DNA of 64,000 bases. Source: Novosphingobium sp049354825 (GTDB lineage Bacteria > Pseudomonadota > Alphaproteobacteria > Sphingomonadales > Sphingomonadaceae). Shown in pieces: positions 25,671-32,706 of the stretch (positions are counted from its first letter, which is position 1; each line of letters begins with the position of its first letter). Both the position numbers and the translations under genes were made by a program. The stretch is from assembly GCF_049354825.1 (NCBI RefSeq), contig NZ_CP186480.1:1922001-1986000 (forward strand), read 5' to 3'. Below the pieces are notes generated by a model. That model made no database searches. It was not told the DNA's origin and saw nothing but the letters and a program-made list of their open reading frames with translations.

Positions 25671-27377
25671 TTAGCGTGGGCGATCACCCGACGTGCTTGG
25701 TGAGCCAGAGTCTGCGCTGGTGGAACCCGCTGTCTGGCTGGTGCCTCGGGCACCCGCGATGCCATGGCGGGTGGTCCCCGTGGTCGCCGAGCGGCTCGGC
25801 ACACAATCCTGAACAGGGCCCCGATCTGCCACGCGAAGCGGCGCTGGCACGTCCATTCCATGCTTGTCGCAATAAGCCTTGATGAAATCGGCGTCGGTGC
25901 AAATGCACGGTGCTGGCGCATCGGCGGGTGGCTTAAGCACGCGAACGTTGAGGCGGCTACCCACCGGTCGAAGAACGTCAACCACAGTTTTCGTGGGTAG
26001 CGGCGCTCGAAGACCGGCGACCTCCACAATGAGGTCGGCTGCCAGCATTATTCCGGCAAGTGCGGACTGAAACGCGAGCGGTGCCTCAATCGGCGGCCGA
26101 TTGCCTACAGCTTCCAGCGTCAGCCCCCCACAGACCGCCTTAACGTAAAAACTTTCCAACGGCTGGTCGGCGAAGACAAGCAGCGAATCTGGGAGGATCC
26201 CTAGGTTGGCCGCGACCTGCCGCACGAAGAGTTCTCCGACCGGCTGACCGTTCGCCAGCATTTCGCGCAACACGCGCAAGGAATCTGGATCGGTCGGCCA
26301 AGCTAGCGCGGCGGCAATCAATTGATCATGGTTCGGACGCCCACCCTGAGGCATGTAGAGGCACGCCAAGCATGCTTCGGGTCCGAGAAAGTCGTGGCGG
26401 GAAACGCCAAGATCGCCAGGCTGCGTCCACGCGTTATGCGCTCGGCGCGGCAGCGCGGACTGGACCCCGATTCGGTCGGCGGCGCTATCGAGTGCCACAA
26501 CGACCCGAGCGATTGGGCGATGACCCTGATCGGCGACATACCGCGCGAAAGACACGGGGAAAGCCTTCACCTCGAGCTTGCCCTTGCCGAAGGCCTCCTT
26601 ACCAACGATCGTCTTTTGACGATCGACCTCGCGCTGTCCGGGAAGGACATAGCGCTGGAGATTGGATAGTTCGATGGCCTCGGGATCGACCAGGTGAAGC
26701 GCCCCCACAAGATTCGCCGAGCGCGACAGCGCCCATACCACTCCGTTGCCGATCGCACCGACCCCCACCAGCGGGATATCGTCCAGCGCCGCCTTAAACA
26801 GCTTCGGCCCGTTAACGCTGCCCAAGCCAGTAGAAAAGTCGAACAGCGATAGGCGAGCATCGGCGTCTATGGTTGCGTTGAGCTCGTTGGCAAACGTCAA
26901 CCTGAACAGGTTCGCACACCCCAGGCATGCTGCTGCGCCCGCCCCGAATGGGAGATTGCTCGAGCCAAATCCCTCAGGGGATGCGCCGACCTTGGCGATC
27001 CAGCCATCCGATCCGACGAAGATCGAAGGCGGCCCCTTGCCTGGGTCCTGGCTCCCGAACACCAAACGGGCTGTGGCCTTCCGACGCGGTCGAAGGTCGA
27101 TTGACGGATTGATCGAGGTCGCGAGGTCCTCAAGTCCTTGGCGGAACGTGTCGCCATCGGCGTCGCCGATGACGCGGATCGCTGGATAGAGGCGAGCGAG
27201 CAGCCGGATGGCCATGTCGAGGGCATGTCGGCCCTCGCCGGACTCACGCGCGCTCTCGTCATAGACAACCTCGATAATGGAGTCGGCCAGCCGAGCCTCC
27301 GCGACAGCGGGCTCTATGCCCCTGATCGCTTGGCTGGCGCTCATCAGCGTGCGCTCGAAAAAATTAGCGACCGCCAT
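25671..27377 (-). CDS. bilD: E1-like ubiquitin-activating protein of a Bil system
   Basis: ThiF/E1-superfamily protein of 568 residues that would adenylate the C-terminus of the Ubl and pass it to a Cys. The nucleotide loop GVGAIGNG lies at about 205-212, followed by the Asp and Arg-finger region HLVDPEAIELSNLQRYVLP. Cys residues are CLGC (151-154), EACLACLY, and CICTDADF; which is catalytic cannot be decided. An N-terminal region of about 190 residues precedes the adenylation domain. The last 60 residues are Ser/Thr/Gly-rich and unlike the rest, so the true end may be altered by a frameshift. It starts two bases after the JAB gene. In characterised Bil systems, E1, E2 and JAB proteins modify phage structural proteins. 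Confidence 0.85.
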   Translation of the reverse strand: MAVANFFERTLMSASQAIRGIEPAVAEARLADSIIEVVYDESARESGEGRHALDMAIRLLARLYPAIRVIGDADGDTFRQGLEDLATSINPSIDLRPRRKATARLVFGSQDPGKGPPSIFVGSDGWIAKVGASPEGFGSSNLPFGAGAAACLGCANLFRLTFANELNATIDADARLSLFDFSTGLGSVNGPKLFKAALDDIPLVGVGAIGNGVVWALSRSANLVGALHLVDPEAIELSNLQRYVLPGQREVDRQKTIVGKEAFGKGKLEVKAFPVSFARYVADQGHRPIARVVVALDSAADRIGVQSALPRRAHNAWTQPGDLGVSRHDFLGPEACLACLYMPQGGRPNHDQLIAAALAWPTDPDSLRVLREMLANGQPVGELFVRQVAANLGILPDSLLVFADQPLESFYVKAVCGGLTLEAVGNRPPIEAPLAFQSALAGIMLAADLIVEVAGLRAPLPTKTVVDVLRPVGSRLNVRVLKPPADAPAPCICTDADFIKAYCDKHGMDVPAPLRVADRGPVQDCVPSRSATTGTTRHGIAGARGTSQTAGSTSADSGSPSTSGDRPR

Positions 27378-27379
27378 TT

Positions 27380-27892
27380 TTACTCAACAATCCTGATCAG
27401 GCTGGCCAGTTCGGAGTAGGGCAGCTTGCGCCACCGTGGCCCGCTGTTGAAGTGCCACCATGGGCGATCGGCAAGGCGATACGCAGCGCAATCGTCTAGT
27501 TCGAATGATCGAACCGCGAAATCCGGTACGACGATTGAGATCGACCCGAGCGCGGTGGTGATGGCGTAGGCGTCGTCCGTATCGCTATGATACGCGTGAC
27601 CCGGATGGCTATGCACCTGGGCGATCAAACGCAGCTTGCCGCGGTAAAGCTCCATGTTGATCCGGTGAAGCTCGTCGCCTGGAACGCTGACTGCAAGGCC
27701 ATGCTCAGTGCGATGACCCTGTTGGCGGGGAATAATCGCATCCACTACCGTGAAAACCGATCCCTCAAGCCGGCCAGCCCAGAGCGCCATTCCTTCAAGC
27801 CCGTTGCGACCGACCGCCCGAAGATGCGCCTGCGTCTTGTCGACTACCAAATGCGGAAGCCGGACTTCAATGACCTCGGCGAGACCGCTCAT
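27380..27892 (-). CDS. bilC: JAB/JAMM-type deconjugating peptidase of a Bil system
   Basis: Zinc metalloprotease of 170 residues. The JAMM motif is complete: Glu33 in LEGMALW, His94 and His96 in VHSHPG, Ser103 and Asp106 in HSDTDD, with the usual seven-residue spacing from the second His to Ser. Such enzymes trim the Ubl precursor or remove Ubl from targets. The gene overlaps the E2 gene by ATGA and is followed by the E1 gene after two bases, which places it firmly in the four-gene operon. Confidence 0.9.
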   Translation of the reverse strand: MSGLAEVIEVRLPHLVVDKTQAHLRAVGRNGLEGMALWAGRLEGSVFTVVDAIIPRQQGHRTEHGLAVSVPGDELHRINMELYRGKLRLIAQVHSHPGHAYHSDTDDAYAITTALGSISIVVPDFAVRSFELDDCAAYRLADRPWWHFNSGPRWRKLPYSELASLIRIVE

Positions 27893-28437
27893 TGGGGAAC
27901 CACCCCCTGCGTCGGCTTGACGTTTAACCCGATCTCGTAGCCCTTGATTGTCTCCGATCCGTAGTGCGAGAGCTTATCGACCAGAAAGAAGAGGCCGCCC
28001 GCGCCTCGGCCTCGATGCAATAGCCAGTCGTCGCCATCGTGAGCGGGATGTTGGTGATATTCGCGGACGCCGGGAAGGCAGATGAAGGGCGGCTTGCCAA
28101 CATGCGCTTGCACGATCCGCAGGGGGCCAGTCGGCGTCGCGCGCACCATCGGCACCGTGACCTGATCGATGGTCGCCAATGGGCGACCGCTGAACGGCTC
28201 GATCATTGTAATGGAGGGGGGCCACAGATCATAATTGGCAAAATCTATTCGCGCTGCCAGCGCGACGAAAGGCAATGGGCAATTGGGCGTGGCAAACGCG
28301 ATCTCGACCACTGGAAACGTAGCGCTCAGCAACCACCAGCCACGCGCTCGGAACATGCCCTCGCGCGCACGAAAGTCGGCCAGCTCGCGATCGAACTTGG
28401 CCCGTGTGACAGCCGGATCGACGACCTGCTCGCTCAA
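27889..28437 (-). CDS. bilB: E2-like conjugating protein of a Bil system
   Basis: Protein of 182 residues whose TTG start overlaps the Ubl stop (TTGA), so translation depends on ribosomes finishing the Ubl. The region around Cys120, PPFICLPGVREYHQHP followed by HDGDDWLLHR, has the E2-type active-site Cys with the conserved His and Trp residues seen in bacterial E2-like proteins of ubiquitin-like operons. Earlier residues (FPVVEIAFATPNCPLPFVALAA) form the sheet of the fold. It would carry Ubl as a thioester before transfer to a target. Confidence 0.85.
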   Translation of the reverse strand: MSEQVVDPAVTRAKFDRELADFRAREGMFRARGWWLLSATFPVVEIAFATPNCPLPFVALAARIDFANYDLWPPSITMIEPFSGRPLATIDQVTVPMVRATPTGPLRIVQAHVGKPPFICLPGVREYHQHPAHDGDDWLLHRGRGAGGLFFLVDKLSHYGSETIKGYEIGLNVKPTQGVVPQ

Positions 28438-28745
28438 CCGGCGACGCCAGCCTTGAGCGTCAGCGAAAGCAGAGTGCCGCTAGCGAAACCATACGAGCCG
28501 ACGGTCCTGGCGAGATCGAGAACCGCGCCCGGTTCGTCGCGCAAATCCCAATTTTCTATCGGCTGTCCCTTGTTCTGGCTCTTCTTCAGGGCCTCGACGG
28601 CTACGTCATGCAGCGTGTCGTCGAGCTTCGCCTTTATGCTGACGCTCTCGCCGCCGCCAACAACGACATCAAGGTCCACCTTAGCGTTGCCACCGCCATG
28701 GCCGCCGCCGGTTCCACCATCGTCCGGCTTCTTGTTGTTCGCCAT
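28434..28745 (-). CDS. bilA: ubiquitin-like modifier of a Bil system
   Basis: Protein of 103 residues; ATG with GGGAGGT five bases upstream. A flexible Gly-rich N-terminus (DDGGTGGGHGGGNAK) is followed by one beta-grasp-like domain (VDLDVVVGGGESVSIKAKL, DTLHDVAVEALKKSQ, GTLLSLTLKAGVAG). It ends directly at Gly, the residue expected to be activated by E1, so no tail needs removing. First gene of the Ubl-E2-JAB-E1 operon, the order of Bil systems. It has room for only one Ubl domain, whereas ISG15-like modifiers, after which Bil is named, have two. Confidence 0.82.
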   Translation of the reverse strand: MANNKKPDDGGTGGGHGGGNAKVDLDVVVGGGESVSIKAKLDDTLHDVAVEALKKSQNKGQPIENWDLRDEPGAVLDLARTVGSYGFASGTLLSLTLKAGVAG

Positions 28746-28765
28746 TCCAACCTCCCGCGAATCGA

Positions 28766-28818
28766 CCCCCCACATGGGGGTAAAGAAACTTTATGGGTTG
28801 TGTTTTTAGACGGGTCAA
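28766..28818. promoter_or_regulatory. Bil promoter with overlapping dyads
   Basis: Minus-strand TTGACC, 17 bases, CATAAA (28790-28818) faces the Ubl gene. A perfect dyad TAAAG-AAA-CTTTA (28781-28793) covers its -10, and a second one CCCCC-ACAT-GGGGG (28767-28780) lies just downstream. The divergent WYL regulator begins at 28850, so these are candidate autoregulated operators, as known for CapW/BrxR proteins that sit beside defence operons. Confidence 0.55.
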
Positions 28819-28849
28819 GCAACGCTTCCGGTACTCGGGAGAATATGTC

Positions 28850-29791
28850 ATGGACGATCAGGTGCGCCTACGCTGGAGTGTGCGACGTCGACTTCGGCTG
28901 ATCGAGCTGCGGCTCTACTGGGGGGGCAAGATCAACCGATCCGACCTGGTTGCGTTTTTCGGCATCAGCGTGCCCCAAGCGTCGCAGGATCTGACGCTTT
29001 ATCAAAGCTTGGCCGAGGGCAATCTCGTTTACGACAAGAAAGAGCGGAGCTACGTAGCGGGCCCGAATTTCGAACCGATGTTTAGCGACCCGAGCGCCGA
29101 TGGCTATCTCGCCCAGCTGCGATCCCTGGCGATGGGAGCGCTTGAGCCTGGCGAATCATGGATTGGCTCGCCGCCTGCCTTTGCGGGCACACCGCGCATT
29201 CGGCGGACCTATGATCGCGAAACGCTTCGGCGTTTGCTGCACGCCATCCGCCAGAAACTCCTCATCCGCTCTCGCTACGCGTCTTTTTCAGAGGATGCGC
29301 CGGCGACGCGCGAACTCGCCCCTCACGCGTTCGGGTTCGACGGTCAGCGTTGGCACATCCGCGCCTTCTGTCATCGCTCCATGGGATTTCGAGACTTCGT
29401 CATCGGCCGCCTGAGTCATGTGACCTTGGCCGGTCAAAGTCGGATCGAGCCCGACTGGGATGTGGAATGGTCACGACCGGTGACCATGGTGCTTAAGCCA
29501 AACCCGCGTCTGCCCGAACGGATGCGTAAGGCCATCGAGCGCGACCATCGCATGAGTAGCGGAGCGCTCGATGTGAGGACGACAATCTGCTCTTCCTATT
29601 ATCTCGAGAGCCAACTTGATCTGGACATCGATCCCGCACTTCTGCCGCCACGGCGCCTGCAGCTTGTCCTCGCAAATCGGCAGGATCTACAACGCGAGCG
29701 CCAACGGGCTCGGGAAGAGGCTGCGGCCCTGATTACCTTGAAAATGCCGATTCCTTCCACGTACGCGGCGTCTGGCGAGCCTGTGCGCTAG
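28850..29791 (+). CDS. WYL-domain transcriptional regulator (CapW/BrxR type)
   Basis: Protein of 313 residues starting MDDQVRLRW. The N-terminal winged helix (RLRLIELRLYWGGKINRSDL, FFGISVPQASQDLTLYQ, GNLVYDKKERSYVAGPNFEP) closely follows the BrxR/CapW pattern. The central WYL domain has RSRYASFS, LAPHAFGFDGQRWHIRAFC and RDFVIGRL, and a C-terminal extension follows. These repressors control CBASS, BREX and other defence operons and release DNA upon infection-related signals. It is divergent from the Bil operon across 104 bases. An earlier start 57 bases upstream lacks support. Confidence 0.88.
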   Translation: MDDQVRLRWSVRRRLRLIELRLYWGGKINRSDLVAFFGISVPQASQDLTLYQSLAEGNLVYDKKERSYVAGPNFEPMFSDPSADGYLAQLRSLAMGALEPGESWIGSPPAFAGTPRIRRTYDRETLRRLLHAIRQKLLIRSRYASFSEDAPATRELAPHAFGFDGQRWHIRAFCHRSMGFRDFVIGRLSHVTLAGQSRIEPDWDVEWSRPVTMVLKPNPRLPERMRKAIERDHRMSSGALDVRTTICSSYYLESQLDLDIDPALLPPRRLQLVLANRQDLQRERQRAREEAAALITLKMPIPSTYAASGEPVR

Positions 29792-30165
29792 CGTGCGCTG
29801 GGAGGGTGGACGAGCGACGTCATCTGAAAGCGCCGGGTTATTCGTCGGCGCGCAAAATGCCCCTCACTAATTGCCTGAAAATATGAAGATGCGTGTGAGC
29901 ACCGGCCCATTGCGTGCCAACGCCCGGTGCGTCGCACGATTCACACGCGACTTGCAACGGGCAAAATAAAAGTCGGACTATGCCCAAAGAAGCGTCACGC
30001 GTCTGGTCATAGGGAAAAAATAAAGAAGAGATAATACAAATGCTTTCAAAAAGGAGCGATTTCGAAACAAATTTTGGGAAACGCAAATATTGTTTCGAAA
30101 ATTAGCTTAACCAATTTTTGCGACAATGCTAATTTCGTGCCACCATTTCGAACATGGAGGCTACA
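29792..30165. other. AT-rich non-coding stretch before the resolvase gene
   Basis: 374 bases without a gene between the WYL regulator and the resolvase. The part from about 30000 is much richer in A and T than its surroundings and holds the inverted repeats described as a res-like region. The first 200 bases show nothing recognisable. Confidence 0.6.
30060..30139. promoter_or_regulatory. res-like site of the serine resolvase
   Basis: Perfect 11-bp arms TTTCGAAACAA (30060-30070) and TTGTTTCGAAA (30090-30100) with a 19-base spacer are followed by a second, imperfect dyad CGAAAATTAGC / GCTAATTTCG near 30095-30140. Serine resolvases of the Tn3 type bind several such dyads directly upstream of their own gene, and this lies within 110 bases of the resolvase start. 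Confidence 0.5.
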
Positions 30166-30741
30166 GTGTCACGCGTATTTGCATATTGCAGGGTAAGCAC
30201 CAGCGATCAGACTACAGAAAATCAAATTCGAGAAATCGAAGCCTCCGGCTTCCATGTCGATCCCAGGAGGGTCATCTCGGAGACGGTCTCGGGTTCAGTG
30301 GCTGCGTTCGAACGCACTGGCTTTCGGAAGTTGTTAGAGCGGCTGGATTGGGACGACGTGCTGATCGTTACGAAGCTCGATCGCTTAGGGCGCAATGCGA
30401 TGGATGTGCGGGGGACTGTCGAGAGGTTGGCGAATGAGAAGGTCCGGGTACACTGCTTGGCGCTAGGTGGGGCCGATTTGACCAGTGCGGCTGGCAAGAT
30501 GACCATGGCCGTCATCAGCGCTGTCGCTGAGTTCGAACGAGATTTGTTGATTGAGCGTACGCAAGCCGGGCTTCGGCGCGCCAAGGCCGAAGGTAAGAAA
30601 CTCGGCAGACCACGCGCCTTGGATGCGCAGCAGCAAAGCGAAATACGTACAATGCTTAAGACCGGCGCCTCGTTAGCTGATATTGCCAACGAGTATGGGG
30701 TCAGCAGGTCCGCGATTTATCGGTTGTCACTGAACGCCTGA
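30166..30741 (+). CDS. serine resolvase/invertase
   Basis: Site-specific recombinase of 191 residues. The start chosen is GTG (MSRVFAYCRVST) because GGAGG sits five bases before it; an ATG 12 bases upstream is alternative. The nucleophile Ser is in YCRVSTSDQ (about residue 10), LDRLGRNAMD and AEFERDLLIERTQAG mark the catalytic domain and long helix, GKKLGRPRAL the hinge, and LADIANEYGVSRSAIYR the C-terminal DNA-binding helix-turn-helix. Complete and probably functional. No Tn3 transposase is nearby. A decayed paralogue follows. Confidence 0.93.
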   Translation: MSRVFAYCRVSTSDQTTENQIREIEASGFHVDPRRVISETVSGSVAAFERTGFRKLLERLDWDDVLIVTKLDRLGRNAMDVRGTVERLANEKVRVHCLALGGADLTSAAGKMTMAVISAVAEFERDLLIERTQAGLRRAKAEGKKLGRPRALDAQQQSEIRTMLKTGASLADIANEYGVSRSAIYRLSLNA

Positions 30742-30837
30742 TCCAGGCCCGCCAGCTAATCGTTCGTCGGCTTGGGGCCGCGCTTATAGGTGAAGCTGCG
30801 ACTAAGCTTTGGTGTATCCCCGGCCGCTAGCTCCAAT

Positions 30838-31351
30838 GCGACCCACGCAGAGTAGTTTTCCAAACGGTTTCCTGATCAGCCGCGGCATTCGAACGTTCTG
30901 GTTTCCGATGGTTGTTCGGGCGGTTGAATTGGGGCGACGTTCTGACTGTGACAAAATTTAGACCGCCTCGACCGCAACGCGACGGACGTGCGAGCTTCGG
31001 TTGAAAAGTTGGCAAGCGAGATGGTGCGCATCCACTGTCCGGCTTCAGGCGGCGCCGATTTGATGAGCGCCGCGGGCAAGATGACCACGGCGGTCATCAG
31101 TGCTGTCGCTGAGTTCGAACGAGACCTATTGATCGAGCGCACGCAGGCAGGCAGGACTTCGGCGCGCAAAGGCTCAGCGGAAGAGATTGGGCCGCCCTCC
31201 GGCACTCAGTCAAGAGTGCCCTCCGGCACTCAGTCAAGAGCTCGAAGATGAGATTCGAGCGTCATTGAAGCAAGGTGCGTCAGTCAGTCGGCTTGCTGCT
31301 GATTATAGTATCAGCCGATCGGCAGTGTACCGTTTTGCCCATCGTGGGTGA
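30838..31351 (+). pseudogene. decayed second serine resolvase
   Basis: Fragments in several frames match the intact resolvase just upstream: CDPRRVVFQTVS, then FERSGFRWLFGRLNWGDVLTV, then DRLDRNATDVRASVEKLASE through AGKMTTAVISAVAEFERDLL, then KRLGRPPALSQ and SVSRLAADYSISRSAVYRF before the stop. The catalytic N-terminus is gone and at least three frame changes are needed. A 24-base tandem duplication (GCCCTCCGGCACTCAGTCAA repeated) lies near 31193-31240. The pair arose by duplication or by two related insertions. Confidence 0.82.
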
Positions 31352-32001
31352 CAGGCAACTTCGGCTTGGACCCGCGCGAGTTTGCGACCTAACCGGGCTT
31401 CCATGTCAGCTAGCCAATCGGAAGAGCCGACGGGTCGGCCGACGCTCTCGGCGCGGCTCAGGGCCGCGTAGGTCAATGCCGCGTCCAAGGGTTCGCTCAG
31501 GAAGGCAAAGTCACCGACTCGTTCGAGCGCCGGGGTGACCTTCGCTACGTGATCATCCTGCCCCGCGATCAGCGCTCTTGTGCTCGACCACGCCCAGTCC
31601 TTCGCGCGCTTCACCAATCGCGCGCGGACCGGGTTAAGTGCGATGTAGCGCAGAGCAGTGACGAAGTGCGGCTCGTCCATGGCAACGGAGCCGTAACGGC
31701 CTTGCCACAGGTGGCCGGTCGTGCGGCGGCGAGCATTGATGTAACCGGTGTATCGGCGATTGAGATCGCCAAGCGTTCGCCACAGGCCGTCGCCATCGGA
31801 GGGCACGAGCACGAGGTGCACGTGATTGGGCATTAAGCAGTAGCTCCACACCTCGGTCCTGGCACGTTCAGCTCCGACGGTGAGCAGGTCGAGATACAGC
31901 GAATAATCGCCGTCCTCGAACAATGTCTGGGCACGGCCATTGCCGCGCTGAGTGATGTGGTGAGGGATTCCAGGCAGAACAGTGCGAGGAAGGCGGGCCA
32001 T
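31303..32001 (-). CDS. REP-associated Y1 transposase (IS200-like superfamily)
   Basis: Single-strand DNA transposase of 232 residues from MARLPRTVLPGIPHHITQRG. The HUH motif is MPNHVHLVLVP, and the family signature continues with LNRRYTGYINARRRTTGHLWQGRY and ALRYIALNPVRARL with the catalytic Tyr region. Such RAYT proteins process REP palindromes and are usually single chromosomal genes. The last dozen or so residues are encoded by DNA that on the other strand is the end of the dead resolvase gene, so the natural C-terminus has been replaced. One small palindrome lies upstream (CGCTTC/GAAGCG at 32068-32085); no clear REP array is seen. Confidence 0.85.
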   Translation of the reverse strand: MARLPRTVLPGIPHHITQRGNGRAQTLFEDGDYSLYLDLLTVGAERARTEVWSYCLMPNHVHLVLVPSDGDGLWRTLGDLNRRYTGYINARRRTTGHLWQGRYGSVAMDEPHFVTALRYIALNPVRARLVKRAKDWAWSSTRALIAGQDDHVAKVTPALERVGDFAFLSEPLDAALTYAALSRAESVGRPVGSSDWLADMEARLGRKLARVQAEVACHPRWAKRYTADRLIL

Positions 32002-32173
32002 CGCGACGGGCTGCCACCGTTTCGAGATTTGGTAAAGTGTCACCGTAATTCTAGTAAAACTCCGCGCCGCTTCGCCCGAGAAGCGCGAGTTCAGTCCGAA
32101 CTTGAACGAGGTGTAGTTCACGACGTTCGTGAAAGACGACGACTCTCCGATGACCGGAATACCGTCTAGGGGC

Positions 32174-32499
32174 TTAAACACGGGTAGAATCGAGTTCGGA
32201 AACCGCCTTGCCTAGATCAAGGCCGGTCGGCGTATCCCCATCACCGAACCCGTACTGCGCGGCGGTGCATGCTTTCACCTTGTCCCATGTGGATTTCGGC
32301 TTGGAATCTTGCGGCGATTCTCCACCACCATTATCCGGCCCGGCCGGTGAGTTGGGAAATAGATTTAGCAGCCCCGAAATCTTTGGTCGTCAACGCGTCC
32401 TCAACAAAGTTTGGGGTCGATCAGTCCATTGAGAGCACCCTTTCCGACGGCAATCAGGCAGGCATGCTCGTTCTCGGGTTCGGGCGCGAGCTTATCCAT
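32174..32499 (-). pseudogene. decayed small gene downstream of the RHS gene
   Basis: Starts plausibly as MDKLAPEPENEHACLIAVGK and reaches a stop after ALNGLIDPKLC. Protein-like reading resumes in other frames (EDALTTKDFGAAKSISQ, then NLFPNSPAGPDNGGGESP, KSTWDKVKACTAAQYGFGDG and SELDSTRV, stop). At least two frameshifts separate the pieces. It follows the small membrane protein gene by 16 bases and so belonged to the same transcript. No family recognised; its place after an RHS gene makes an accessory or immunity role possible. Confidence 0.5.
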
Positions 32500-32515
32500 T
32501 TGCGGCAGTTGTCCG

Positions 32516-32686
32516 TTAACCCTGGGTCGCGGCCTCAATAAGATTTCCAATTACGACGAGGCCAACGAGCGCGCACAACACAATCCAGCCAAGTCCACTC
32601 CGTCGCCGGTTTAGCAGGAGCACTAGGGTGGGCAGTCCGAAAACCACACCCACCCCGGCAACGATTGTCCCCCATGTCATAGCCAT
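32516..32686 (-). CDS. small two-helix membrane protein downstream of RHS
   Basis: Protein of 56 residues starting MAMTWGTIVAGVGVV with GGGAG eight bases upstream, 20 bases after the RHS stop. It has two hydrophobic segments (TIVAGVGVVFGLPTLVLLL and GWIVLCALVGLVVIGNLI) separated by a basic turn NRRRSGLG, and ends EAATQG. The size, spacing and ribosome site support a real gene. Its position directly after an RHS protein with a toxin-like domain suggests an immunity or accessory protein, but no homologue is known to me. Confidence 0.55.
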   Translation of the reverse strand: MAMTWGTIVAGVGVVFGLPTLVLLLNRRRSGLGWIVLCALVGLVVIGNLIEAATQG

Positions 32687-32706
32687 ACAGTGTCTCCCAT
32701 GAAGCC

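Noticed and set aside
31193..31240. Tandem repeat considered as a CRISPR-like or minisatellite array
   Set aside because: Only two 24-base copies, inside the dead resolvase gene and in frame with it; a simple duplication.
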